In this document: one piece after another, positions 15,649-21,172 of the stretch
Position numbering within the stretch: position 1 is the first letter of the stretch
Layout of the letters: every line of letters begins with the position of its first letter
DNA from: CAYLXC01 sp964387865
GTDB lineage: Bacteria; Patescibacteriota; Microgenomatia; Daviesbacterales; UBA10151
Assembly (NCBI GenBank): GCA_964387865.1
Contig: CAYLXC010000016.1
Coordinates: 1-21,172 of the forward strand
Direction: 5' to 3'
Length of the DNA stretch: 21,172 nucleotides
Position numbers and translations under genes: made by a program
Notes under the pieces: generated by a model
Database searches by the model: none
Told to the model about the DNA's origin: nothing
What the model saw: the letters and a program-made list of their open reading frames with translations, nothing else

Positions 15649-16253
15649 TTACAGGTTGCCACAGAACCATTTAGCTGCATTTGCTTTATCATTTGGATCC
15701 CCGCACAAAGTCCTGATATCAAAAAATGTAACATTAACTCCTGTAAAAAGAGAAATAAGCTGCAATACAAGCCATGCTACTGCCATGAAAACTATTCCTA
15801 AAAGTGCCCACGTGATAGTTTGGTGGGCTGCTGAAACTGCCTTTGGTTCACCAGCAGAAGTTAAATATTTANNNNNNNNNNNNNNNNNNNNNNNNNNNNN
15901 NNNNNNNNNNNNNNNNNNNNNNNNNNNNNNNNNNNNNNNNNNNNNNNNNNNNNNNNNNNNNNNNNNNNNNNAGTTTGGTGGGCTGCTGAAACTGCCTTTG
16001 GTTCACCAGCAGAAGTTAAATATTTAAATCCTGCCCAAACAAGCATTACCAAAAGCACCATAAATCCCAAACCCACAACAACAGAAATTACATTTCTGAA
16101 AACAGCCTCTATTTCATTTAATCCTGCAGGACAATCTCCGGGGATCAAAGGATTACACTGGGCAAAAACAGGAGAAGTATGTGGTAAATAGTATATGGTT
16201 AATAGTACGAAAACGATAAACCATAAACGATAAACCATAAACTTTTTGAACAT
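15649..16253 (-). CDS. VirB2/TrbC-like pilin-type protein (spans an assembly gap)
   Basis: The frame is interrupted by 100 Ns, but the 55 bp on both sides of the gap are identical. Collapsing the Ns and one copy gives 450 bp, an intact 149-residue protein. It has a signal peptide (ends PHTSPVFAQ), then two hydrophobic helices bracketing the family hairpin FKYLTSAGEPKAVSAAHQTI, and a cysteine-containing tail (LCGDPND...WFCGNL). These small two-helix proteins are the VirB2/TrbC-like pilus subunits of T4SS. A weak promoter (TTGATC 16284-16289, 18 bp, TACTTT 16260-16265) ends 6 nt before the ATG. The start ATG 16253 is the only one giving a signal peptide. It follows the 126-residue paralog by 53 bp. 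Confidence 0.85.
15817..16026. other. Scaffold gap of 100 Ns flanked by a 55-bp duplicated contig end
   Basis: N run 15872-15971. Bases 15817-15871 and 15972-16026 are the same 55 bp. The most economical reading is that the scaffolder placed two overlapping contigs side by side with a fixed-size spacer; no sequence need be missing. Confidence 0.92.
16182..16242. repeat. Inverted pair of TGGTTTATC-type repeats encoding a signal peptide
   Basis: The arm 16182-16206 (TGGTAAATAGTATATGGTTA...) and the arm 16212-16242 (tandem AACGATAAACCAT units) are degenerate inverted copies with a 5-bp loop. They encode residues about 4-24 of the 149-residue pilin-like protein (YRLWFIVFVLLTIYY). Confidence 0.65.
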
Positions 16254-16306
16254 ACTTTAAAAGTAGCACTAAAAAGATATAAAGATCAATGCCAATGATT
16301 TAAGTA

Positions 16307-16687
16307 TCAGGGGGTAGTGCGTGGTGGAGGGGTTGGTATAGTAATATCTAGAAGATTAAAGCCTAGGAATTGACCTGCTAAACGAGTTAGTGCAAAAGCT
16401 ATTGCCAAAATAGCAAGACCTATTAAGGCATTTATAATTCTGCTTCTCGCTTTCGCGACAGCTTCCTTGTCTCCACCTGATGTAATCCATTCAAATGATC
16501 CCCAAATAAGCATCACTAAGACTATTAAGAGCGCAATAGCAAAAGCCAATGTTAAAAAGTTAGTAATAAATGCTCCAATATCACTATATCCTTGAGGAGG
16601 TGGATTAATCTTAATTGTAGGCTGTGCGAAAACCGTTGATGGGCTAAGTAAACTTAATAGTGATGCAATCCCTGCTAATTTTTTCAT
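16307..16687 (-). CDS. VirB2/TrbC-like pilin-type protein
   Basis: The protein has 126 residues: a signal peptide (MKKLAGIASLLSLLSPSTVFA), a short Pro-rich segment, and two hydrophobic helices at about 38-62 and 84-107. They bracket the family motif GSFEWITSGGDKEAVAKAR, which is shared with five neighbouring paralogs; the tail is Pro-rich (TIPTPPPRTTP). It probably forms the pilus or a membrane-bound subunit of the T4SS. It has its own promoter 10 nt before the ATG in addition to the operon transcript, and no Shine-Dalgarno. Confidence 0.88.
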   Translation of the reverse strand: MKKLAGIASLLSLLSPSTVFAQPTIKINPPPQGYSDIGAFITNFLTLAFAIALLIVLVMLIWGSFEWITSGGDKEAVAKARSRIINALIGLAILAIAFALTRLAGQFLGFNLLDITIPTPPPRTTP

Positions 16688-16697
16688 TTGTAAATTA

Positions 16698-16727
16698 ATA
16701 ATATGCAGATACCATATTGCTTGTCAA
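16698..16727 (-). promoter_or_regulatory. Internal near-leaderless promoter in the pilin operon
   Basis: On the minus strand TTGACA (16722-16727), an 18-bp spacer and TATTAT (16698-16703) end 10 nt before ATG 16687. It lies in the 49-bp gap between two pilin-like genes and would allow separate expression of the distal part of the operon. Confidence 0.65.
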
Positions 16728-16736
16728 CCCTTCAAT

Positions 16737-17105
16737 TTAAAAGAATGGTAATCTAGGTCCCGTTGAAAAGAATTCAAAACCTGTAAATGTTCCAAGAACC
16801 TGTATTACTGCAAATGCAATTGCAAATAGAATTATGCCGATAATTGAATTAATTATTTTCCTTTGAGCCCCCTGCAATTTTTCCTTATCACCTCCGGATG
16901 TTAACCAGTCAAAAGCCCCCCAAATAAGCATGAAAATTAAGACAACAGCAGCAATTGCATAAATTAAAGCAATTAAGTTACTTAAAAACAAACCAAGTCC
17001 TCCGGCTCCTGTGGGATCCCGTTTAATTAAGTTATCCAAAGCAGGAGGTGGACTAACAGTACCAAATACAGAATTGGGATCAGCAGCTAGAATTTTACTT
17101 TCCAT
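16737..17105 (-). CDS. VirB2/TrbC-like pilin-type protein
   Basis: The protein has 122 residues from ATG 17105; a TTG at 17120 would add five residues but overlaps the previous stop region. There is no classical signal peptide. About 40 residues with a PPPALDN segment lead into two hydrophobic helices (about 43-70 and 87-108) around the motif GAFDWLTSGGDKEKLQGAQRKI. It is closest by eye to the 126-residue neighbour. It belongs to the tandem series and is probably a T4SS pilus or membrane subunit. Confidence 0.85.
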   Translation of the reverse strand: MESKILAADPNSVFGTVSPPPALDNLIKRDPTGAGGLGLFLSNLIALIYAIAAVVLIFMLIWGAFDWLTSGGDKEKLQGAQRKIINSIIGIILFAIAFAVIQVLGTFTGFEFFSTGPRLPFF

Positions 17106-17112
17106 GTATTTT

Positions 17113-17427
17113 CTATCCAATTATTTTAAAATCGGTTATATTAAATAGACTACTTAAAATAAATTGTAATATCAAGAAAGCAAGCATTAAAAGAAAAAAG
17201 CCTACTATTGCATGGGTGATCATTTGCCTTGCTGCTTCAACCTCTTCTTTGCTTCCTCCGGCTTTAAGATATTTAAATGCTCCCAGCAAAAAATATAGTA
17301 TCACTAAAAATGTGGCAATGGAAAATATAGGAGTGACTAATAAGCTGGTTCCCTGGCCTAAATTTTTTAGATAGCCGTAACCAAAATCCTTGCCAATATC
17401 AATTTGAGCAATTAATCCTTTCACCAA
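17113..17427 (-). CDS. VirB2/TrbC-like pilin-type protein with non-ATG start
   Basis: A strong AAAGGAGGTG ribosome binding site (17435-17444 region) lies at the end of the preceding gene, 7-9 nt before TTG 17427; GTG 17424, which overlaps the upstream TGA, is the alternative. A longer frame back to ATG 17523 would run through the preceding gene and give an implausible Cys-rich N-terminus. The resulting 103-104-residue protein has two hydrophobic helices around the motif GAFKYLKAGGSKEEVEAARQMI. It is a member of the pilin-like series. Confidence 0.82.
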   Translation of the reverse strand: MVKGLIAQIDIGKDFGYGYLKNLGQGTSLLVTPIFSIATFLVILYFLLGAFKYLKAGGSKEEVEAARQMITHAIVGFFLLMLAFLILQFILSSLFNITDFKIIG

Positions 17428-17765
17428 AATAGTACACCTCCTTTTATTGGCGGGAAAATCTCCCATGCAAACTTTGCAACAAAATATGCCACAAAAATAA
17501 CAACAAGTCCAACCAGGGCCCATGTAATTCTGGCTCTTGCTTTTTGAAGTTGTTCCTTATCTCCTGATGCAATAATATATTGGAAAGCTCCCCAGATAAG
17601 AAAATAAAATGCCAAAAATCCTGCAATATAAAATGAAATACCCAAAAGACCTGTTAAAATTGCACCCAAATTTGCCAAATCCCCTGAAAAGACTAAATCT
17701 TTAGGATTTTCAATTTGCTCAAAGAAAGGCAAAGTTAAGGCCAATTTGAGTGATTTATGATTCAT
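17421..17765 (-). CDS. VirB2/TrbC-like pilin-type protein
   Basis: The protein has 114 residues with two hydrophobic helices around the family motif GAFQYIIASGDKEQLQKARARI; the N-terminus has no classical signal peptide. The start ATG overlaps the stop of the four-helix-bundle gene (ATGA), and its first codons (NHKS) lie beside or inside the left inverted repeat of that gene. The native start may therefore have been rebuilt when the four-helix gene inserted. It overlaps the next gene by 4-7 bp, so translation is coupled. Confidence 0.85.
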   Translation of the reverse strand: MNHKSLKLALTLPFFEQIENPKDLVFSGDLANLGAILTGLLGISFYIAGFLAFYFLIWGAFQYIIASGDKEQLQKARARITWALVGLVVIFVAYFVAKFAWEIFPPIKGGVLFW

Positions 17766-18174
17766 GATTTACGATTTATGAATGATTTGGTTTTTTGAAT
17801 AAATCCTTGTAGCAGTTGGTGAGTTAGATTGGATTGTTCAACTAAATCATTAAAGTCGTTACCCGTTAAGTAATCAACGTCTTTAGCTATTAAAATAAAA
17901 TTTTTAAGTTCAGTTAATGAACCTTGTGACTGATAATAAAATTGTAATTTTTCTTTATAAGTGTGTCTCCCAAATCCTTCAGCAATATTTGCTGTAATTG
18001 ATGAGGAAGCTCTCCTCATTTGATCAATTAGCGAATAAGTCTCTTCTTTCGGAAAATGACTAGTTATTTTATATATCATTACTACAAGTTTATGACCTTC
18101 TTTCCAGACATTTAAGTCTGTGAATGATTGTATTTTGCCATTTTTCATAAATCATATTTCTTAAATCTTAAATC
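17752..18174. mobile_element. Four-helix-bundle gene framed by 30-bp inverted repeats (putative small mobile unit)
   Basis: The left arm 17752-17781 and right arm 18145-18174 are inverted copies of equal length with 24 of 30 matching positions (units of GATTTATGA / GATTTAAGA). The ORF's stop codon (17762-17764) lies in the left arm and its start codon (18146-18148) in the right arm, so the 423-bp unit is exactly the gene plus arms. It interrupts the series of pilin-like genes. There is no transposase, so mobility would have to be supplied in trans. The mobile nature is an inference. Confidence 0.4.
17762..18148 (-). CDS. Four-helix-bundle protein (S23/IVP family)
   Basis: The protein has 128 residues and is typical of the family first named after 23S rRNA intervening sequences, also related to the Avd accessory proteins of diversity-generating retroelements. 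Hallmarks are FTDLNVWKEGHKLV, HFPKEETYSLIDQMRRASSSI, NIAEGFGRHTYKEKLQF and the QGSLTELKNFILIAKD helix. The family forms small homo-oligomers that bind nucleic acid; its role outside rRNA is unknown. No reverse transcriptase is seen in this window. The gene lies inside the pilin operon between inverted repeats and overlaps the next gene by 4 bp. Confidence 0.9.
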   Translation of the reverse strand: MKNGKIQSFTDLNVWKEGHKLVVMIYKITSHFPKEETYSLIDQMRRASSSITANIAEGFGRHTYKEKLQFYYQSQGSLTELKNFILIAKDVDYLTGNDFNDLVEQSNLTHQLLQGFIQKTKSFINRKS

Positions 18175-18181
18175 TACTCTA

Positions 18182-18991
18182 CTACGCATCAAATCCCGGT
18201 ATCCTTAGTATACCAAAGCCGATAATTTGTAAAAGAAGTACAGCAAAAATTATTATCATAAGGCCAATGACTGCATTGGTAAATCTTTCTCTTCCTGCCT
18301 GTAAAGTTTCAGGATTTCCAGCAGATGTTAGCATTTGAAACGCTCCCAAAAGCATCATTAAAAATGCTAACCCTCCAGCTATCCCAACTGCAAATGTTAA
18401 AAAATCCTTCACAAAACCTTTAGGAGAGGTATGAATACAGCCTATGGCGGTTCTTATCCCAGGATTATCTTTGTTACCTTCATCGCAAGATGTCGCACCA
18501 CTTAAGCTTGAGGGGCCGGAATTAGTAAATGAGACAGTTACGCTTTTTACTACAAAAGCCCCTCGGTACAAAGTAAAAATTAATTGATAGTCGGAAAATT
18601 TTTCCGTCGTTGAGGGGACTATGACAGAACCACCTGCTGTGAAAGGACCACGACCTACACATATTGGCTTTGATGACCAGAAATTTGCAGCTTGAGCATC
18701 TACTGAGACCTGGCAACTACCTGCATCNNNNNNNNNNNNNNNNNNNNNNNNNNNNNNNNNNNNNNNNNNNNNNNNNNNNNNNNNNNNNNNNNNNNNNNNN
18801 NNNNNNNNNNNNNNNNNNNNNNNNNNNCCTGCAAAGTCAATATACATGCATTGATTACTCTGACTTTCAATAAAACAATCACTTCTTCCATCACCCCTGT
18901 CTTCTTGTGCATTAGATGTGTCTACAAAACTTACATTTAAAACAATTAATATAGAAAGAAGTGAAAGCAAGAGAAAAATAACTTTGGACAT
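18182..18991 (-). CDS. Secreted-domain plus VirB2/TrbC-like protein, first gene of the pilin operon (contains an assembly gap)
   Basis: A signal peptide (ends FVDTSNAQ) and a Cys-containing extracellular domain (CFIESQSNQC...CQVSV...CVGRGPF...SCDEG...GCIHTS) precede two hydrophobic helices around the motif GAFQMLTSAGNPETLQAGRERF. That motif places it with the other pilin-like proteins. The 100-N run 18728-18827 lies in the extracellular domain; its flanks share only a short CCTGCA, so real sequence is probably missing and the length (269 with the Ns) is nominal. The frame is open on both sides. The start ATG 18991 lies in a 27-bp direct repeat whose other copy is at 20288-20314. No Shine-Dalgarno is seen. 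Confidence 0.8.
   Translation of the reverse strand: MSKVIFLLLSLLSILIVLNVSFVDTSNAQEDRGDGRSDCFIESQSNQCMYIDFAXXXXXXXXXXXXXXXXXXXXXXXXXXXXXXXXXXDAGSCQVSVDAQAANFWSSKPICVGRGPFTAGGSVIVPSTTEKFSDYQLIFTLYRGAFVVKSVTVSFTNSGPSSLSGATSCDEGNKDNPGIRTAIGCIHTSPKGFVKDFLTFAVGIAGGLAFLMMLLGAFQMLTSAGNPETLQAGRERFTNAVIGLMIIIFAVLLLQIIGFGILRIPGFDA
18728..18827. other. Scaffold gap of 100 Ns
   Basis: A run of exactly 100 Ns inside the first pilin-operon gene. Unlike the other gap, there is no long duplicated flank, so the true size is unknown. Confidence 0.95.
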
Positions 18992-19007
18992 TATTTTCAG
19001 CTTAGCA
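18981..19007. repeat. 27-bp direct repeat, cassette-proximal copy at the pilin gene start
   Basis: It is identical to 20288-20314 at 26 of 27 positions. On the minus strand it reads TGCTAAGCTGAAAATA followed by the start ATGTCCAAAGT of the 269-codon gene. Together the two copies bracket the third DUF4143 ATPase. Confidence 0.82.
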
Positions 19008-19055
19008 CGGTTTTGGAAAAGAGTCTACACACCTCTTCTTCGAAGGTTGAAGCAC

Positions 19056-20183
19056 TTATGTAAGAAACTCAAGGTAATTTTCTTTTGTAATCACTTTAAT
19101 TTTAGAATTAGGATAGGTTTCTAAAAATTCCTTTGGAATCTTTGTTTTAGTAGGGGAGTATTTAAACTCATAACCAAATAATTTACCCTCTCTTTCTTCT
19201 ATCCAATCAATCTCTTTTTGATCCCAAGTCCTCCAAAAATAATTATTAGCGAAGATATTTTTATATGCTTGTTTTTTAATTCTTTCAACTACTAAAAAAT
19301 TTTCCCAAAGTTTTCCTACATCATCACGGGTATCTAAATCATTAAAATTAGAGATAATGGCATTACGGATACCATTATCAAAAAAATAGTACTTACTTTT
19401 GGTATTAACTTCTTTACGCAAGTTTCTGCTAAAACCCCGTAAGTTATACAAAACAAAGGATTTTTCAAAAAGATCAAGATAACGGGCAACTGTTTTTACA
19501 TCTAAACCAACAGTTGCGGCTAACTCATTTAAGGAAACCTCGTTGCCTACTTGGAATGCTAAAAGCCGCAGAAGATCTAATAGTATTTTTGAACTTTTTA
19601 CCTTTTCTAAAGTGAGAATATCTTTTAAAAGGTAGGAATTTGAGATTTCTTCAAGCAGTTGTATTTTGTCTGACTTGAATTTGGCAGTCAGGATCTCTGG
19701 ATAACAGCCGTATATTAAAAACTCTTCAGCTTTTTCTTTTAACTCAAATTCAGTATTTTTTTTTAAAAGCTCTAAATGAGAGACTGGGTACAGGATTTTT
19801 GTTTTCTTCCTTCCCACCAATGGTTCTCCTATCTGGTTTGCAAGATCGAATGATGATGATCCTGTAGCAACAACTTTTATTTTTGGCAGTTGGTCAACAA
19901 TAATTTTTAAACCCATCCCAATATTTTTGATTTGCTGTGCTTCATCAATAACCAGCAGTTCGTATTCCTCTGCATAGGGGATGATTTGAGAAAAATCCTG
20001 GGAACTTAAAATTTCCTGAACCTTAATATTATCTCCAACATCAAACCGGTACTTAGAATCAGTTTTACTTAAATAGTTTTTTAATAGAGTACTCTTGCCA
20101 ACCCTTCTAGGGCCATAGATAACCAAGACTTTACCAGCTTCAAGCAACTTTCCTATATCATCATAAATACGTGGAATCATCAT
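19056..20183 (-). CDS. AAA_14/DUF4143 family ATPase (copy 3)
   Basis: The protein has 375 residues beginning MMIPRIYDD; the second Met aligns with the start of copy 2. Walker A is GPRRVGKS (lysine about residue 30), Walker B is LLVIDEAQQ (about 76-83), and the sensor is VVATGSSSFDL. A DVKTVARYLDLFEKSFV segment and the nuclease-like KEIDWIEE...FGYEFKYSP follow. It is a close paralog of copy 2, roughly two-thirds identical by eye, on the opposite strand and 10 kb away. The gene is bracketed by the 27-bp direct repeats that duplicate the start of the pilin operon, so it looks like an insertion. Confidence 0.9.
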   Translation of the reverse strand: MMIPRIYDDIGKLLEAGKVLVIYGPRRVGKSTLLKNYLSKTDSKYRFDVGDNIKVQEILSSQDFSQIIPYAEEYELLVIDEAQQIKNIGMGLKIIVDQLPKIKVVATGSSSFDLANQIGEPLVGRKKTKILYPVSHLELLKKNTEFELKEKAEEFLIYGCYPEILTAKFKSDKIQLLEEISNSYLLKDILTLEKVKSSKILLDLLRLLAFQVGNEVSLNELAATVGLDVKTVARYLDLFEKSFVLYNLRGFSRNLRKEVNTKSKYYFFDNGIRNAIISNFNDLDTRDDVGKLWENFLVVERIKKQAYKNIFANNYFWRTWDQKEIDWIEEREGKLFGYEFKYSPTKTKIPKEFLETYPNSKIKVITKENYLEFLT

Positions 20184-20189
20184 AAATTA

Positions 20190-20218
20190 ATCATAGCACA
20201 TTTATTTCAATCAGTCAA
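20190..20218 (-). promoter_or_regulatory. Leaderless-type promoter of the third DUF4143 ATPase
   Basis: On the minus strand TTGACT (20213-20218), a 17-bp spacer and TATGAT (20190-20195) end 6 nt before ATG 20183. Just upstream, TATGG...CCATA (20222-20240) is an imperfect palindrome and GGAT-GTAAT-ATCC lies beyond it; both are possible operator sites. Confidence 0.72.
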
Positions 20219-20280
20219 ATTCTATGGTATTAATATCCATAAAATAGGTAAATTTTTAGGATGTAATATCCTTAAAATCA

Positions 20281-20314
20281 TTAATATACTTTGGACATTA
20301 CTTTCAGCTTAGCA
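20281..20314. repeat. 27-bp direct repeat with a truncated copy of the pilin gene start
   Basis: On the minus strand this copy holds TATGCT (a possible -10), AAGCTGAAAGTA and ATGTCCAAAGT, then runs into a stop after five codons (MSKVY, 20298 to 20281). It therefore looks like the original promoter and start of the 269-codon gene, cut off by the ATPase cassette. The similarity to the other copy fades out over the next 20 bp upstream. The non-coding stretch 20184-20370 holds this repeat and the ATPase promoter only. Confidence 0.75.
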
Positions 20315-20342
20315 TAATGGTGGGGTAAGAGGCAAAAATATG

Positions 20343-20381
20343 GTAGGGATTAGGGATTAGGGATTAGGGGTTAGGGTTTAG
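20343..20381. repeat. Left arm of GGGATTA-type repeats at the end of a four-helix-bundle gene
   Basis: Three GGGATTA units followed by GGGGTTAGGGTTTAG. The arm includes the stop codon and last codons (SKP) of the four-helix-bundle gene. The inverted partner is at 20822-20848, with the whole gene between them. Confidence 0.75.
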
Positions 20382-20736
20382 AATGATTAAGCTTACTAAT
20401 TAGTACATTAAGCATCTTCATAACTTCTGTTAATAATCTATTAACATCTTTAAATTCTTCTAAGGTAATAAGATTCAGTTCTTTTGCAAGCAAAAGTTGA
20501 GTTTCCAGCTCAGCACCAGAAGCAAATGCAGTTCTTAAAAATTGTAAATATTCCTGTCTATATCCACGAGTATAACCTTCTGCTATATTGGAAGGGATAG
20601 AAACTGAACATCTTCGCATCTGAGATACTAAACCATACAATTCTGATTTGGGAAAATTAGAAGTTATGCGAAACACTTTTATGCATAATTTAAATGCTTT
20701 TTGCCAGACTATTAATTCTTTGTACGAATTCAACAT
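20371..20736 (-). CDS. Four-helix-bundle protein (S23/IVP family), second copy
   Basis: The protein has 121 residues with the same hallmarks as the copy at 17762: YKELIVWQKAFKL, SNFPKSELYGLVSQMRRCSVSI, NIAEGYTRGYRQEYLQF and a GAELETQLLLAKELNL helix. The two copies are clearly divergent. The stop codon lies in a degenerate repeat arm, as in the first copy. It is divergent from the PcsB-like gene, with 32 bp between the start codons; AACAT-ATC-ATGTT (20732-20744) is a small dyad over its start. Confidence 0.9.
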   Translation of the reverse strand: MLNSYKELIVWQKAFKLCIKVFRITSNFPKSELYGLVSQMRRCSVSIPSNIAEGYTRGYRQEYLQFLRTAFASGAELETQLLLAKELNLITLEEFKDVNRLLTEVMKMLNVLISKLNHSKP

Positions 20737-20749
20737 ATCATGTTAAAAT
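20720..20749 (+). promoter_or_regulatory. Putative promoter of the PcsB-like gene
   Basis: TTGTAC (20720-20725), a 17-bp spacer and TTAAAA (20743-20748) end 20 nt before ATG 20769. The -35 box lies inside the first codons of the divergent four-helix-bundle gene. Confidence 0.45.
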
Positions 20750-20768
20750 CTATTGCAGCCCATTTTAC

Positions 20769-21172
20769 ATGAAAAAATTCTTTCTGCCAATTCTATTACT
20801 CTTTATTTTTGTCTTTCTATTCCCTATACCCTATACCCTAAACCCTATCTTCGCTGATGAAATAGAAGATCTTCAAAAGCAAATAGATGAGCTAAATAAA
20901 CAAAGGGAACTTTCTGTTAAAGCTACAAAACCTTTAGAAGGACAACTTGAAGGATTAGAAAGACAACTTGCTCAAATCCAAGCAAGCATTAATAATTTAA
21001 CAGCTGGAATAAAACTTAAACAAAAAGAACTTGATGTAAGGGAAGATAAGCTAGCTTTGCAACAAGCACTTTTAGAAGAAAGAGTAAAAGCTTACTATAT
21101 CAGATCATATCTAACTGATCCATTATTAGTACTCCTTTCATCTTTTCAATCTGGAGATTTATTTAGGGAACT
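20769..21172 (+). CDS. Secreted PcsB/CwlO-type coiled-coil protein (partial, probable peptidoglycan hydrolase)
   Basis: About 134 residues are visible before the window ends. A signal peptide (MKKFFLPILLLFIFVFLF then PIPYTLNPIFA) is followed by a long coiled coil (IEDLQKQIDELNKQ..., LEGLERQLAQIQASI...) and the segment YYIRSYLTDPLLVLLSSFQ, which is typical of the PcsB/CwlO N-terminal domain. In that family a C-terminal NlpC/P60, CHAP or M23 peptidase usually follows, but here it is outside the window, so the catalytic type is unknown. Codons 18-28 of the signal peptide are a CCCTATA/CCCTAAA repeat arm (20822-20848). No Shine-Dalgarno is seen. Confidence 0.82.
   Translation, partial: MKKFFLPILLLFIFVFLFPIPYTLNPIFADEIEDLQKQIDELNKQRELSVKATKPLEGQLEGLERQLAQIQASINNLTAGIKLKQKELDVREDKLALQQALLEERVKAYYIRSYLTDPLLVLLSSFQSGDLFRE
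20822..20848. repeat. Right arm of CCCTATA-type repeats inside a signal-peptide coding region
   Basis: Units CCCTATA, CCCTATA, CCCTAAA, CCCTAT in tandem, the inverted partner of 20343-20381. It encodes PIPYTLNPI of the PcsB-like signal peptide. Confidence 0.72.

Noticed and set aside
17428..17523. N-terminal extension of the 104-residue pilin-like gene to ATG 17523
   Set aside because: It overlaps the preceding pilin-like gene out of frame and gives a Cys-rich sequence unlike the family; a strong ribosome binding site marks the later TTG/GTG.
20343..20381. Telomere-like GGGATTA repeats or a CRISPR-like array
   Set aside because: There are only a few contiguous degenerate units, with no spacers and no cas genes; they pair with an inverted arm nearby and match the hairpin-repeat class instead.
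17762..20736. A diversity-generating retroelement, suggested by two Avd-like four-helix-bundle genes
   Set aside because: No reverse transcriptase and no template/variable repeat pair with adenine-biased differences were seen in the window.

Overview
The window looks like an accessory and conjugation region of a low-GC, probably Candidate Phyla Radiation (Patescibacteria, Microgenomates-like) bacterium. This is an inference from several signs: small VirB2/TrbC-like proteins in series, a PrgI/VirB4 pair, frequent leaderless-type promoters, DUF4143 ATPases, four-helix-bundle proteins, and large proteins with no recognisable family. TGA is used as a stop throughout, so the code is standard (not code 25). 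There are two 100-N scaffold gaps. No rRNA, tRNA, CRISPR array, relaxase, VirD4 coupling protein or recognisable transposase was seen.

Layout. (1) 1-3361, minus strand: PrgI-like membrane protein, a TraC/VirB4 N-domain-like protein, and VirB4 ATPase running off the left edge. (2) 3484-5117, plus strand: a cobalamin riboswitch with enlarged arms in front of an unidentified 434-residue protein with a C-terminal cysteine cluster. (3) 5116-9171: an accessory block with a DUF4143 ATPase, a Phd/PIN toxin-antitoxin pair, a second DUF4143 ATPase and a small hypothetical gene. It is punctuated by three copies of a promoter-bearing repeat (A) and three copies of a 32-bp repeat just downstream of stop codons (B). 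(4) 9194-13291: a 1365-residue soluble protein of unknown function. (5) 13288-18991, minus strand: a type IV secretion operon with six divergent VirB2/TrbC-like two-helix proteins and a VirB6/TrbL-like polytopic protein that ends in a Hint (hedgehog/intein-type) domain. A four-helix-bundle gene framed by 30-bp inverted repeats sits inside it. (6) 18981-20314: a third DUF4143 ATPase between 27-bp direct repeats that duplicate the start region of the first pilin-like gene. (7) 20343-21172: a second four-helix-bundle gene and the start of a secreted PcsB/CwlO-type coiled-coil protein.

How it fits together. Blocks 1 and 5 supply core pieces of one secretion or conjugation apparatus: the VirB4 motor, the PrgI/VirB3-like partner, the VirB6 channel and the VirB2-type subunits. 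The large proteins of blocks 2 and 4 lie between the two halves and may belong to it, but nothing in them proves this. The ATPase and toxin-antitoxin genes look like passengers inserted at gene starts.

Two patterns recur and no standard annotation explains them. First, ATPase cassettes are bracketed by duplicated promoter/start regions of the gene they precede. Second, paired, inverted, degenerate short tandem repeats (a different motif at each locus) form riboswitch stems and intergenic hairpins, frame four-helix-bundle genes, and even encode signal peptides.
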